64,000 nucleotides of DNA from Tachypleus tridentatus (GCF_004210375.1 NC_134830.1:167283874-167347873), one strand, 5' to 3'; positions 35,995 to 49,577 are shown, numbered from the stretch's first letter. Notes: generated from the letters alone by a model not told the origin. Program-made: numbers and translations.

Positions 35995-36670
35995 AGAATA
36001 TTTTATGCAAAAAAATAACAAAAACTACAAGATTATGTTTTATCAGAAACTGTATGAAGACTGAAAATATGAAGCGAAGCTGGTGTTGTTAATAACACAT
36101 ATGTACAAAAAAAAGGTACTTTTCAAAGGCAGTATTAAGAACCTCAGGGTATTTGACGAGTACAAATCTTGTCAATGACGTTATTGTAAGTATAGGTGTG
36201 AATGTTTCCTAGAGAACAGTAACATGTACACTGGTGAGAAATGGTATCAAAGGACTCATAGCTGTTCCAAATCCATTGCGGGAAAATTTTAACCAAGTTA
36301 GGTTATAATGGGCTTTGGATACAAACAGTTTGGGATAAAATTTGAAACTCGTATTCCTTACAAGTGATTAGAAATTGGAATTGGCAACAGTTTGTTTAAC
36401 AGAAAAGAAAAAGAATCAAAGTCCGTGAGAGACGTGTGGAGTGAAGTATGTTAGGGATCAGTGGAAGTTTGGGCCACATCTTAGTCAATGGTGGAGTTAT
36501 CTACACTAAATTGATGCATCATGACTGCTGATAAGTACAGTTAGATTCGTATCCATTATAATATTATCTTATGAACATACTCATTCAGTAAGAAAGCTAC
36601 TCCAAACACACAGAAAAATGTGATAAAGAAATATATTGAATTTAAATAGATGTCAAATGAATTCTCAAAC
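35995..36670 (+). mobile_element. Tc1/mariner-like remnant, copy B
   Basis: Parallel to 9,845-10,650. Identity is about 95 % up to about 36,580 and falls to about 75-80 % beyond. No intact transposase frame. Confidence 0.5.
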
Positions 36671-38600
36671 CTATAGTTTTTCCTACACAAAGCCCACATA
36701 AGCTTATTACAGTCTTAAGAATAAGCTGTACAAAGCATGAGTATTTTGTATTTTTTAACAATGTTTTTGACCTTATATCAAACTGTTAAAAGTTAAGTTG
36801 TTTTGTGCATTACTAAGTTCTTCATATCGTTTGTTGTATGTTGTTAGTGCATGCGTTTCGCTTGTATGTTTCCATAATTATTTTCAATAATGTGTATTTG
36901 ATGGCTCATGTTCTAAATTATAGTTATCGAAGGAAATTAAAGTTTATCCATTTCGTTGAATGAAAGATGCCCCCTATTGTGACTGAATGGGTTGTTTATA
37001 ATGTTGCTATAAAATGTGCTGGAAATGTAGACAATAATCTTCAAATGCTAACTTATTAGGCATGCTAGAGTTTAAACCATATTCTAAGACTCAATAAATA
37101 CAATAACTAAGTATTACTGTATTAGATTGTTCTGTTAACGAATCTTTAATTTGGTTAGCTTAATTGAATGATCTTCCCAACATTGTAACAGAGTGTCATT
37201 TTTTACTTTGTTCACAAGCAGAAGCAGCGATGTAACCAAGTTATTTCAACATATGAATTGCACTTACACTACCGAGGAACAATAAGTTTTGTACTTAATA
37301 ACGAGCAAACATTACTAAGTCGAGTTGATGTTTCTACCTGTTACTAAAACAGTAAGCAGTTCTATTTCTCGAAACGAATCTGTGTAACAGGACAAAATCA
37401 AACTACAAGTTAACATTTTACTCTCAGTATTGTGGTTCCTTTTTTGTTTGTTTTGATATAAAACTTCAAAGCAAAACTTGAGAAAGTTTATTTGTTTTAG
37501 AGCAAATCGAGTGACTAGTGTGTCCATAGCGCGGAATAGAACATCGGATCTTAGGGGATGTCCTCCGTAAACTTATCATTGTTCCACCATGGAACAACTT
37601 TAGTGAGAGTTGCTGAACGGTATTAAAAGTCATGTTTTCCATAGGTACTTACTGATTAATTATGGATCTTCTTTTCACTATTTGTAACATTTGTTTGTAT
37701 TTCTATTTAGATAACAAAACAGAAAACAAAAAGATGAGAGATTTATATTAGAACTTAAAAAGCAATTGTCCCTTCCCAACAGTTTGATATGAAATATTAC
37801 TCACCAAGTTTTTCATATGTTTGCAAAACTTTGTTTTCTGGTTTATTTTTTCAAGTAATTGTGAATGTTATTAAGTTTTAAAATGGGAATTTTATGTACT
37901 TATGTCTTTATATATTATTCGTTTCAGTTGATATGCCTGTCATATATCCAAGGCTGTTAAATAGGATAAAAATGGCTGATTTCTAAAACTATAACTTACT
38001 ACACATTTACATGAATATAACGAAAAGGCTGTACCATGAAATTTCGTACACAGTGTGAGAAAGGAACAGATTTTACATAATTGAAATAGATGACACTGAC
38101 GTTTTCTTACCTTACTTTCTGGTCCTTCACAGAAACTGACGGTAGCAAAATTCTGTGGTCTTTGTTGTGAATAAGCCGACGAAATGTTTTGCTAAAACTT
38201 AGATATGACGTATAGGATACATAGTTAACGTCAGAAAACAGGTGTAGTATTGTTATTATTAGGACTAAAGGCTAAGAGTCATAAGTACAGCTGTCGGATC
38301 GCCCACGTATTGAGATTGTTTAGCTACACAGTATCATGTTATTTTGCTCAGGGAGAAGAAAAACCCCTAACAAATATAGCAGGCTATATATGTACCAGGT
38401 TTTCTTTCGTACTGAATGTTGTCATTTTATTCCAATACTCAAAAGAAGTAAACTTATTATATAGAGAGTTCGGTACGCTACATTAAAGTAATACTGATCA
38501 TGCAAATCAACAAGTCATCTGACAATTACGGCCGATATAAACTCGCGGTAGAACAGATTATATCACAACCGAACTTTGATATTGTTTGGTGTTACATAGG

Positions 38601-40404
38601 CAGCGTAAAGCCACCGAAAATTTAGTAAGTTGGGAAGGGTTTGTAACGCTCCTTTTCAGTACAAGATATTAATACACTCAGGTCATAGAAATGTACTCAG
38701 ATCAGAGATTTAAGATATTTCTTATACTTAATGGTAACTGAAAACAAAGAAACTACTTCAGATACAATAAGTAAAGTTCAGAGTCTTTTGGGAATCTACG
38801 ATCACAAAGTCAGCTGAACAACTGCCCATGCGCCACAAGCAATAGTAAGCAAAAGTAACTAAAATTATCTTCGTCTGGAAAGCAACACGAGTCACTTATT
38901 CACAGTCTACTTCTATATCATATTCACACAATTGTTGCGTGCCTCAAGCAGCTGGAGGGAGAAAGATATATTATTGCTTTTCCGTAGAAATACATATTGT
39001 TTAAAGCATCTTATCCAACGTCTATAGATTTCTCTATGATCAAACTGTTGGAAAGGACGCTTGGAAACCGTCGTTTTTGCACACTAGATGGATTATTGAA
39101 AAGGGCAGGGAAGAGTAGTGCGATTCGAACATGACCGTCTTATGACGGGATCTCTTAAAATGAAAGTTAATCTGAAGATTTATTATAAGGATGCACGGTT
39201 GTTAGATAGAACATGATCAGGCATGGAGACATATACTTTAGTGACGTAATGAGACATCAAAATCATTTTAATAAAACGTATTTAACATGTGTATTTTGGA
39301 TACAGGCCTTCTGCTAATCGTATAATGTTAAATAATAATTTTAGACCTCTGATTTAAAGATTAAGAAAATATATTCAAGATTCATCATACAAAAATGAAT
39401 TAACATTAAAGTAAATTCGAAAGAATTGCAAATCTTAAATTCTATTTTTGCAACTAATGTACAAAGTATTGCAAATAGTTGTAGTGAAAAATGAGCAAAA
39501 ATGTTTTAAGAATTACTTCCACTTAATAGTATGGAAATGAACTTTTCCTGAGTATAGTTACGTGTTGATAGTTTGTACTATGAATGGCTGTTCTACAACC
39601 AATTAGACAGTGCCACACCAGCATAAATACTTTAAAAACATGTTCTCATACCATTCTCATCAGGTCGAAAGGGATGGTGGAGGTCTGGTAAATTTAAGTC
39701 TACATTTAGATTTATGGGCTAAAATGGCTAATCGAAATACGTTATCTGAATTTAAGAGGCCATTTTCAGGGGGTTGGGGTGAGTATCAGAGACTATGTGC
39801 CCAGATGTAATTAGGTAGAGAAACCTGAAGTACCAGAGCCCACAGAGAAAATTTACTTTCACGGTCAGGTGCGGAATATCATACTTGATCAGAGCCCGAC
39901 ATGATCAACTGAAAGGTATACATTAGTACATATAGTTTGACTGATGATTGAAAGTAAGGGTGTTGGTATTTAATCTTCAAATAAACGGATGGTAGAAACT
40001 GGTAGCTCAATAGAGGATGAGGTGGTGGAACGTTTGAGTTTGTTTGTTACGTCACTTGGATTTATTATAGTTTCTATGTACTAGTTTGAAGAAACGTTGC
40101 TTAACTGAAGAGGGTTATTGAAGAACTTGTGTGTTTAGGTAGGCGAAAGGTAGTTTTAATGACAGGATTTTTCTCGTTACTTAATTTAGTATAAAGATAG
40201 TCTGACCTTTTGCAAGTTATAGCGCAGCTATCTTCGAGCTTTGTAAATCGTGAGAACTGATTAGCTGCTACAGCCTTTGTTCACCCCTCCATGTGACGGA
40301 GATATAACATTCTCTTGCCGGAGTCTTTAAGAATGTTTTTGAAGTGGTGGGACAAGAGTAGGTTTGTGTCGAAGTTCTTGCTGAGACTTTAACCGAGTTA
40401 GAAA
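38601..40404. other. Non-coding stretch
   Basis: A 66-codon frame at 39,610-39,810 lacks any recognisable motif. From about 39,650 the composition becomes G-rich on the plus strand, which may mark an old repeat. Confidence 0.4.
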
Positions 40405-40595
40405 AGAGGATGGGAATGTTCTATAGACGTAGGATGATATAAGGAGAATGGGAATGTTCTATAGACGTAGGGTGATATAAGGACGATGGGAATGTTCTAT
40501 AGACGTAGGGTGATATAAGGAGGATGGGAATGATGTATAGACGCAAAGTGATTTTAAGGAGGTTGGGAATGTCATATAGACGTAGGGTGATTTTG
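40405..40595. repeat. 38-bp tandem repeat, 5 copies
   Basis: Units begin at TGGGAATG at 40,411, 40,449, 40,487, 40,525 and 40,564. The shared core is TATAGACG(T/C)A. The minus-strand 70-codon ORF over it is a product of the repeat. Confidence 0.9.
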
Positions 40596-40920
40596 CATAA
40601 TGTTTTGAAATGCTTATCGAATTTCCTGTGCAAGGCTATAGCTTGAGTTTTGACAAGGCTTGGAATGACGTGCCAATGATTGAATTAGCAGAATTCGGTT
40701 TAGGAACTATTGAACTCTAAAGGTTGCTGTGAGTGAGCCGGACTAATAGTATTCTTAAAAAGGGAGTATATTACTTGTCTACTGGTACACCCCTTTTATG
40801 AAGTATATGTATCCTTCTTAAAAGGACCACTTTCACAACTGTAGAAGGAGTTCATGTCATAATATATGATTGCGCACACATTGAACGAAATATATTTACA
40901 TGAAAAATAATCATAAAGGT

Positions 40921-41005
40921 TGTGTGTGTTTTCTTATAACAAAGCCACATCGGGCTATCTGATTAGTCCACCGAGGGGAATGGAACCCTGTACTAGTGGG
41001 GGGTA
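40921..41005 (-). repeat. tRNA-derived SINE, family 3
   Basis: 'ttcttataacaaagccacat' and 'ccgaggggaatggaaccctg' match the family-3 body and B-box. The head is truncated. Confidence 0.65.
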
Positions 41006-41043
41006 CAGCCTGTAGCATTGAAATATATTTACATAAAACATAA

Positions 41044-41500
41044 CACTGCACAACAATTTTTTTGAAAAGTTTTTGCTGATTGTGACAGGTGCGTGGTGGG
41101 TACCTGTGGGTATGCACTAATATAGTTTTGGTTTTGCTTCATTACGTAGGAACTCTGGGAAATAGACAGTTAACTGTTTACCGGCAATAGTATTTAATTG
41201 CGTTCATGTTTATAATACGTTATTAAGTTCAACATAATTAAAAGTGTTTTGCTACTGATTTTCGTTTGTATTCAATGTCCGGTGCATTACGTTGAAGTGT
41301 CCAACAGCAGTCAGCAAGCATTGACGGCTTCCAGTTGCCCTGATATCGTTTTTTCATTGTAGTAATGTCCTTGTAAAACTGAATATTTCGATGAAACGGT
41401 ACGGATGGGCAAATGTGGATGTGATATTCGTGATCAACAGCCAAAAATCTATAAGGAACACCCAACAGTGTTCAAGAAGCAAAAACTTTGTTGTGCAGTG
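41044..41500 (-). mobile_element. CACTA-like short TIR element
   Basis: Terminal inverted repeats start CACTGCACAACAA on the left and, inverted, CACTGCACAACAAAG on the right, flanked by a TAA direct repeat (41,041-41,043 and 41,501-41,503). CACTG/CACTA ends with a 3-bp target duplication suggest the CMC (CACTA) superfamily. The minus strand holds an open stretch of about 75 codons starting in the right TIR, with FHRNIQFYKDI and DIEYKRKS, conserved with the copy at 59,276-59,740. I cannot name that protein family. Confidence 0.65.
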
Positions 41501-41702
41501 TAATCATAATCATTTTCTCTTTCTAATAAAAACTTTAAATGAAAAATGTTTTTATCTTTGTTTATACGTAAAACAAGAGGACAGTGTATGGTAAGTTGTT
41601 TTTTTATAAAACAATACACATAATATATGAAAAAAACTGAATGGGTTAAATAAATAACACCTTTATTTGAACACTTATGAACAAACATCAGTGTAAGTTA
41701 AG

Positions 41703-41812
41703 AAACTCAAAATATCCAGAGAAGAGTGATTAGCTATTTCCATAGTTTTCGTTTTGCTCAGGAAATGACTTTAGAAGCAGAAAATAAACATGATATTATT
41801 TACAGGACATCT
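41703..41812. repeat. 110-bp direct repeat, unit 1
   Basis: About 95 % identical to 42,548-42,657, offset 845 bp. Both end in TTATTT(A/G)CAGGACATCT. Confidence 0.85.
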
Positions 41813-42371
41813 TGAAAGTGCAACGCTGCTACTTTGTTGAAACACAGTGCGGTGTTTTACGGTCATATGGTTTGAGGCCTTGCAGACAAAATACGGGACT
41901 CACTGTTAATTCGGTGTCCTAAAAGGAATAAAACGAGTATAAATATTGTAGAGCATTAAAAACTAAACTAGCACATTAAAGAACAGTTAGATTTGTTAAA
42001 AATAAATGTTATATTATAGTCACAAAAATTCATAAACAGGTAACAAAATATTATTAGTTCCACAAACTAGAAATGTTTACTTTTTATGAAATAAAACACC
42101 ATATCTACTTGGTACTGACAGGATAAATGAGATATTACTTAAAAAACAATACTTTATGCACCTGGTCACACGTTTACCATTGTAAAAAAATGCGCTAACT
42201 TTTTTCGAATTAGGACTCCAGTTAGGTCTTCCCAAGGAATTGGTGCAACCATGCTTTCAGCATAGCAGATGATCGCATCTGAACAAATAAAATTTAATTT
42301 TATATATTATAAAAGTAATGCAATTTAAAGGATCGCGCAAGAGATGTGTATCAACATATCAAGGTTTCCTT

Positions 42372-42505
42372 TGTTTGTTTAGAATTAAGCACAAAGTTTC
42401 AGAATGGACTATCTGTGCTCTGCCCAACACTGGTATCGAAACTAGGTTTATAGTGGTGTGAATCCGCAGACAAACCCCATGTACCGCTGTGGGATCCGCA
42501 CCATT
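42372..42505 (-). repeat. tRNA-derived SINE, family 2
   Basis: 'agaatggactatctgtgctc', a B-box-like GTATCGAAAC and 'tgaatccgcagacaaac' are in family order. It lies between the two 110-bp direct repeats. Confidence 0.8.
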
Positions 42506-42547
42506 GTACTGTCGAAACGTAGTTTATTATGAAGAATACAAATTACT

Positions 42548-42657
42548 AAACTCAAAATATCCAGACAACAGTGATTAGCTATTTTCATAGCTTTTGCTTT
42601 GCTCAGGAAATGACTTTAGAAGCAGAAAATAAACATGATATTATTTGCAGGACATCT
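42548..42657. repeat. 110-bp direct repeat, unit 2
   Basis: See unit 1 at 41,703-41,812. The 845-bp interval could be a local duplication or the remains of an element with direct terminal repeats. Confidence 0.85.
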
Positions 42658-44179
42658 CTATACATAATTCAAAAGTATGAGTTGCAGTAGTTCATGTAAA
42701 TAAGAAATCCAAAATAAATATCTAAATTACTTTATAAATTCAAAGGTATTCTGGGATTTTGTATGAGGAGATAAGATATGAAGAAAACTTAAAAATCCCA
42801 AAGGCACTAGGTTAAATATTTTTTAAACTATTACAAAGTACTCAGCTAATTTATAAGTGAAATATTTATGAATAAATAGTCAAATACTCTGTAATAATAA
42901 AAGAAAAGTTGAATGTGAATCCATAGTCAACGTTGTTTTCATCATGTCCTTTCTGATACTGATTTCACTTTTTAAAAAGAATTAAAAATACTGTAATTAT
43001 AATATAAGTGCAAATAAGTGAATATACATTAAAATGTCTCTAAATGAATTGCATTTGATAAGATATATATGGCAAACATATTTCAGATAAATACAGATTT
43101 TATAGAACAATGAAAAGCGATACAGCAAACATATTTTCTATAAATAAAGAGTTAATAAAATTGACTAATTCATGCTCTTAAATAATTTTGATCTGCGCAG
43201 TAATGTATATAATATTTTAAGTGACATCTTATTAGTCAGTTTTTTATTGTAAATCTTTTCATAATGATTAACATGAAACAAATCAGCGAAGCCCTTACCA
43301 CAGTTTTCCAAGATTCTGAAATTGTATCATTTTTATGCACAACTTAAACCTTTATTCTACCTAGTATCATTATACTATGGCAACGAGCTCTTCGCATTCT
43401 TTATCAAAACTCTAAATAAGTTTGTGTGCTAATAATTAACTTTTTCATATGTGAACAACTGTTGCTAACATTAAAATACCACAAAGCTTTTATTTTAAAA
43501 ATTATTTTATAGCTATTTAGAGTTAATGTAATTACCAACATTGAAAATAGCAATAATAATGATTAAAACAGTAATAATAAAGCACTAAAAGGTGTGTGTG
43601 CCTTTATATAACATACAGTATAAATAACACTAACAGTAATAAAAACATTGATAACATAGGCCTGCGGTGGTTTTATTGTTTTGAATGTTCTATAGTAATT
43701 CCTGTACACTGAATCCGAAAAATGATGTTCATTTTTCTCCATCATCCACAGATTTTTCACAAAACATCATATGCATTTTACAAAAGTGAATTATTTTCAC
43801 TGAAATCGAGTCGAATTGTGTTATGCTTAAAATGTTGACACCTACTGGCTATGTATTTCTCTAAACCAATCGCAACATGAGAAACTTATCGATCATTGTA
43901 GATTCCACGAGAAATACACCGCTAGTATATAAACGGTTAATAGGCCGCGTGACGTGTAATTTCTGGATAGTATGTGTTTGTGGGTGTACTTTAACATTGT
44001 TATTCTTTTTTAATGTTATCTATTGTCGCTATAACAACATGGAGCTGTGTAAATGACCCACCATATTCTGGTAAATGTGTTGTACATTTTCTTCTTTTCG
44101 ATTTGCAAAAAACAAAACAAAAGACAAAACACCTTTCATGACAGAAGAAATAAAAAGACTGCATAGCTGAAATATGGTT
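42658..44179. other. AT-rich non-coding stretch
   Basis: Rich in A/T runs. Open frames are short and without motifs. Confidence 0.45.
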
Positions 44180-44275
44180 TGTTTGTTTGTTTTGAATTTC
44201 ACACAAAGCTTTTTGTGCTAGAAACAAAAAAGATTTTTCTTGGGCTACTCTTTACCAACGAAATTGATTTAACTT
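44180..44275 (-). repeat. SINE family 1 fragment
   Basis: Tail and a piece of the body ('ttgggctactctttaccaac') are joined with an internal deletion. Confidence 0.75.
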
Positions 44276-44689
44276 TGCAGACCCTTGTAATTAGTATAAT
44301 CTAAATGGAAAATTAGCTTCTACAATAGTTGTTAGCCAGTATTGGTGTTCAAACCGTGTAAGACTGTTCTGTGTAAATAAAATTATAAATGGAACATGGT
44401 TAAGAATAAGAATTAAACTATTCGAAGTTTATGTTATACTTTAGTTCCCTCTTATTTTAAGCGATTATATTGAACTACCCAACCTTCTGATTCTATACTA
44501 TTATTAATACTATAATAAACAATCTAGTCCACATCACGTCGTATGTTGAATGATATTGTTAGTGTTACTGCCGTGATACTAAGATATATAGTGACGTCAA
44601 TACATAGTTTTTTAGTTACATCCTAAACAAATTAAACTCCCTTGACTAGACCTAAAAGGTGCTATTTTTACTAGTAAAGAGTGACTCCT

Positions 44690-45830
44690 TTACCAGTGGC
44701 CGATTAACGAAGAGAAACAAGATACAAGTAGACAGAGTGATAGGCGAGACAGTAGATTACTTAGTGTATTATCTTAATCTATAGATGTTATTTAAATAGT
44801 TCTTTATGTTGGAAAATGGCCTGATAGGGGTCATTTTTAGATACGCAATAAATGAGGAAGAATTGTGAGTGAGGATCGTCTATTTGGTCATATAGCGAAG
44901 TGAAAGTAACAGTGGAGGTGTCTGTATGTATAAGACGTTAGGTAAGTGTAACGAAGAAGGTGCGGTTGATGGGCCTGGCTTGTAGGATGGGGCAGATTGT
45001 AGTTCATAGCAAGTGATTGCTGTCTTGAGATTTATTGATCGTAGTCATTGGCTAGATTTGATTATCTGGTGGCAACAGGGTTTGAGTTGTTTTCTTTCTT
45101 CTTGATGTGGATATTGCTGTTGACTTGTCACGAAATGTGGTCGGCGCTGTCAGGTTCTATTGGTTCCTTGAATGTTGGTTGGGGGAGGGAATCAAAGTAC
45201 GACTGGGACTGGGCGAGGCTTGCGATGAAGTTTTTCTGCTTTAAAACGAAAGTAGTCTAAAACCAGCCGTTATGTTATGATGCAGTGTATAATCTGTTTG
45301 GGAGTTGTTACGATTTTGGTGAAATGAGTTGACAGTCCTGATGTTTTGGCAGTTATTTAGTGGGTAACACGAATTTTAGAATGGGTGATTGCTTCAAGGA
45401 CTTGTAGAATTTCGTCAGTAGAAAAAGATTGATGAACGTTCCTTGAGAAGAATGTGTGTAGACCAGGACTGCTTTTGGATGGGTGATAGGTAACAGGGGT
45501 TTAGAGTTCCAAAGTTGAACAGATATTCGAAGTCGTCCGGGGATATTGGTTGAAGGAGTATACCTTCTCCTGGTAAGTCAGAGATGACTTTAACCTGGTG
45601 TTTTGTAAGTGTGGATAAAGTAGGCAATGTCCTTGGGACAGAAGTCAAAAGGTAGATCGTCGATTATAACAAGTGGTGTCGGGAGGCCTGCTAGCACACA
45701 TATTTTTGTTTCTCTAACTGACTCTTGTCGTGTGTAACCGTGAAACGGATGAATACGGTTCTCATCCGGGATATTTATGTGTGTTATTTGTGTACATTTC
45801 ACAAAGCGTTTTTATTTCTTTTAATGAAAA
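44690..45830 (-). other. Unrecognised coding-like segment, probably a mobile-element fossil
   Basis: Less AT-rich than the flanks, with protein-like stretches on the minus strand (for example HPFHGYTRQES and VIIDDLPFDFCPKD). I cannot assign a family. It appears broken. Confidence 0.3.
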
Positions 45831-45894
45831 ACATATAACATCAAAATAAATACATTTATAACTATTATATTTAATAAAAGGAATAATTTGTACG

Positions 45895-46162
45895 TTTATT
45901 TGTTTTTGAATATTGCGCAAAGCTACACAAAAATTATCTGCGCTAGCTGTCCCTAATTTAGCAGTGTAAGACTAGAGAGAAGGCAGCTAGTCATTACAAC
46001 CCACAGCCAACTCTGGGGCTACTCTTTTACCAACGAATAATGGGATTAATAGCTATATAATAATGCCAACACGGTTGAAAGAGCGATCATGTTTGGAGTA
46101 ACAGAGACTCGAACTTGCGATCCTCAGGTTACGAGTCGAGCGCCTTAACCACCTGGCCCCAA
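45895..46162 (-). repeat. tRNA-derived SINE, family 1
   Basis: Moderately diverged minus-strand copy. The B-box side reads 'agactcgaacttgcgatcct'. Confidence 0.88.
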
Positions 46163-46481
46163 AGTTATCGAAGTGTTCTACATTTTGATACAAGTCCCTC
46201 TATCCCCACACACACGCACACAAAGTTTGTTTTCTTTTCCTGAATTGATTAATGCGAAACCCATTTTGCCCTACCATAATTATGACAATTGGAGAACTTA
46301 TGATGACGTTAAACAAAATAGTCATCACTTGTGAAGTTCAGGAACAATTTGTGTTCATCTTTCACGATCTTCTGAGAAAAAACAACTTACATTTAAATAT
46401 ATAATATTTATTTAACTTTATTCTCCTGTCACAACCTGTTGGGAAAGTTATATATCTATGTACATTTCCCCTTTAGTAGCA

Positions 46482-46562
46482 GTTTCGATACTCATGGTTG
46501 GCAGAGCACAGATGGTCCATTGTGTAGCTTTGTGCTCAGCTCCAGTTTCCAAACAAATAAAC
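46482..46562 (+). repeat. SINE family 2 fragment
   Basis: From 'gtttcgatactcatggttgg' to 'tgtgtagctttgtgctcagc' plus tail; the A-box half is missing. Confidence 0.75.
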
Positions 46563-48137
46563 TTTTCTTTAGGCTTAACAAATACGAGAGCTTGATAGTT
46601 TGTTATGAGTTTAGTGGCGGTAGATAACACACCTGAACTGTCAATCAAACATTTGTGTTTCACTAATACAACTTCCCTATGCCTCTTTTGATTGTTTCAA
46701 ATAAAACTTTTATGATGTTTGAAAATAATAATCTGATGAGTAAATTCTAGGAAAACAGTACGATGTACTGGATCAAAATGTATGATGTCAGTTTAAAATT
46801 TTAACCTAATGGAAATAATGTCTGTAAATTAAGATAGATCAACAACACAGACTGGGTTCTTTATTTGAATTGTAGTGTGGACTATCTACGATGTGTTTGT
46901 CGCGGGACTATAACTCTAAATTCAGTGTTTAAGTTCCGTAGTTTCACACCGAGGTTAGTAGACCTATTTCTACTTTTATACTGACAAAGCTTGAAAGACG
47001 CTAATTATTATCAGAATTTTTATTTATTGTATGAAGGTGTGGTGATAAGTTAAACTCACATCCATAGCTTATTAAAATAGTGTAATAAACACTAAGTTAT
47101 TCAGTAAAAATAGCCTGTTACATACTTCACAAATTTGTGTCTTGTTGTCATTGTTTCAGCTTACCCAGATGTATAATGGATGGTAGCGGGTAGCTGAGGT
47201 TTAGCCTAAGATGGACTGCCATCTTGTTCAGAAGGAATATATCATCATTTTCATCCACTTAAACCGAGATCAGCACAGGTTCCTATGGTCCATTCACGCG
47301 TGGGATGGATTTGACTTTGAGACTCTTGTTGGCTCTGTGTGTTGCGTGAAATTGTATTAAACCAGTAGAGAATCGGAAAAGCATTTATTGGGAAGTGATT
47401 CGTCAGTTCTGGTTTATTACACTATTGACGTGAGCGATAAGTTCGAGGACTTAATACGTTAAAATGAAGGATTCGTTCACAGTGCTGGACCAGTGTGGCT
47501 TTGAGATAAAACAAACACTTAGAGATGCTCAGTTGTTTTAAAGAGTTTCGGATCTGCGGTTCACAATTTTTCAGATTACTGCAATAAATTATTTTATAGT
47601 CATAAAATATTAAGATGTTTGACTTTTAAACTTAATTCCTACAGAAGGAAGTAAACCAACTTATAACTGTTTATGCATGTACGTAATTAACTATGTTACA
47701 TTGATTGACCAATTTATTAAGAAACTCTTTAAAACTTTAAAAGCATTCTATTATTTACCTGCGTGCAACATATTGATCATGCCATATGCCAGTGACTGCT
47801 CGAGTCCTATCACCAAGGAGATGCAGTTGTTTCATAATTATATTTCAAGACAATGTATGAGAACAAAAATGTTCATGAATTTTAAACGAAAAAAGCAGTA
47901 AAAGCTTCTTATTTACTATGTGAGCCTTTTTATAAGTCCGTTTCTTTGAGAGGTATATCACAGACATCTATTGTAAGTTGGCAACACGGGGCATTTAAAG
48001 AATCTACGAATGACAGCACAAATATTGGGCCACAAACCGCTGGTGACAGAAAATAACTAACAACATTATAATGTATCCTAATCAAACAGTTCCTTTAAAA
48101 GCGCAAGGATTAGATTAATCTCACCTCAAAATACATC
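46563..48137. other. Non-coding stretch
   Basis: The segment at 47,160-47,340 is slightly GC-richer but gives no family match. The 74-codon frame at 47,677-47,901 has no motif. Confidence 0.4.
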
Positions 48138-48408
48138 TAGCCAGGTGGTTAGGGCACTCGACTCGTAACTTGAAGATCGCGAGTTCGAATCCTCATCACA
48201 CCAAAGATGTTCGCCCTTTAAACTGTAGTGGTGTTATCATAATATAACGGTCAATCCAACTATTCGTTGTCAAAAAAGTAGCCCAAGAGTTGGAAGTGGG
48301 TAGTGATAACTAGCTGCTTTCACTCTTGTCTTACAGAGCTAAATTAGAGACGGCTAGCGCAGCTAGCCCTCGTGTAGTTTGCACGTAATTAAAACAAACA
48401 AACAAAAT
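48138..48408 (+). repeat. tRNA-derived SINE, family 1
   Basis: Plus-strand copy with CTAGCCAGGTGGTTAGGG head and GAGTTCGAATCCTC B-box. Its tail is AAACAAACAAAC. Confidence 0.9.
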
Positions 48409-49076
48409 ACACCATAAAAATTGTGCAGTGGTTAACCACTTGGTAAATTATTTATCACGAAAGACTGTTTTAATGCAATCTCCGTGCTAAATCCTATTTT
48501 AGGTCTTTGACATACAGTGTTATCATAATTTTAAACTTGAAGTCGATTATGCTTATGTTTATGTGAACACCACATTAATTTGCTTAAAGGTCTTTTTTTT
48601 TTTTTTTTGGAAATCAATATCACATATAGGTCAGTTTTTGTAAGGCTTCATTTAATTTTCTGTGACCTTCAAAATTCATTGTGCAGTTTCACCCTGCCTC
48701 ACCGAATGGTTATATCTAAACCAGTTTAACTAGACTGTACGCCAGCCTTAATAAACATTAATATGTAAGTTAGTATTAAACTTTGTGATTGTAAACGAAG
48801 ACACTTTGAGATAAATAAATGTAGATTGCCTTACTTCCTCAGACTTTGATAAAGGCTTCAAACCGTAATTTTTATCATTCTGTAAGCATGTATCATAGTA
48901 AAAACTTACAGTTGTTACCTGGAAACTTCCATGTAAATATAAATACACAAAGAAAATAGTATATGCTGTTCGAAACTTTAATCAGTATTTTGATAGATGT
49001 GTTTATAACTGATAGAGCTCATCATGTGTTCAAGTTTCTCAGCACAAAAATGTGTTCGAATAAACAAAATTCCTAA

Positions 49077-49577
49077 TTTATTTGAACTTCCAGTATGTGA
49101 TATTGTTCCTCCAAAAGACTTGTTAGTTTACCAGGTAAAGTTTAAATACTGCATTGCTATATTCATATCTGGAGCAAATGAAATATTCCAAAACTTGACA
49201 ATCATGGTAACACATTTACTTACATTGAAATATACAATTACATTAAGACATTTAAAATAGACACGCCCAGACTTCTGCAAATTTCTTTTTCGTAAAAACA
49301 TTTGAAATATGACTTTCATGAAAATTTTTAACGTGAATACAAAACAAAATTTAAAAAATTGTGAATCGTGTCCGAAACAATAGAAAATTAAACTTGAACA
49401 AATATCGCTTCACATGAACTAAATCTGAGAAAAAAAACCCCAACATTTTCGCTTTAACACTAATTTTTGTACACATGTCAGGAAGCTAAATGCATTTTAG
49501 GACGTTTGAGATTTTTTACAATACAAAATAAACCCAAAAAGTTACGAAAAGTATGAGAAACTCGCGCCTTTCCTCTT
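49077..49577 (-). other. Probable 3' UTR of the secreted-protein gene
   Basis: AT-rich, no competing gene. The first AATAAA on the minus strand downstream of the stop is at about 49,077-49,082, which would give a 3' UTR of about 0.5 kb. This end is inferred. Confidence 0.4.

Larger units (their letters stand above)
23710..38600. repeat. Segmental duplication, copy B
   Basis: Same order and orientation as copy A (5,140-16,900). It is longer because of the 7-kb TIR element at 27,302-34,266, a tandem amplification at 34,800-35,115 and a Penelope-like insertion at 35,465-35,825. It lacks the TIR element and SINEs present in copy A. Confidence 0.8.

Noticed and set aside
40421-40633. 70-codon minus-strand ORF with repeating residues
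   Set aside because: A by-product of the 38-bp tandem repeat.
49024-49260. 78-codon plus-strand ORF next to the secreted-protein gene
   Set aside because: No motif, and it lies in the probable 3' UTR of the opposite-strand gene.
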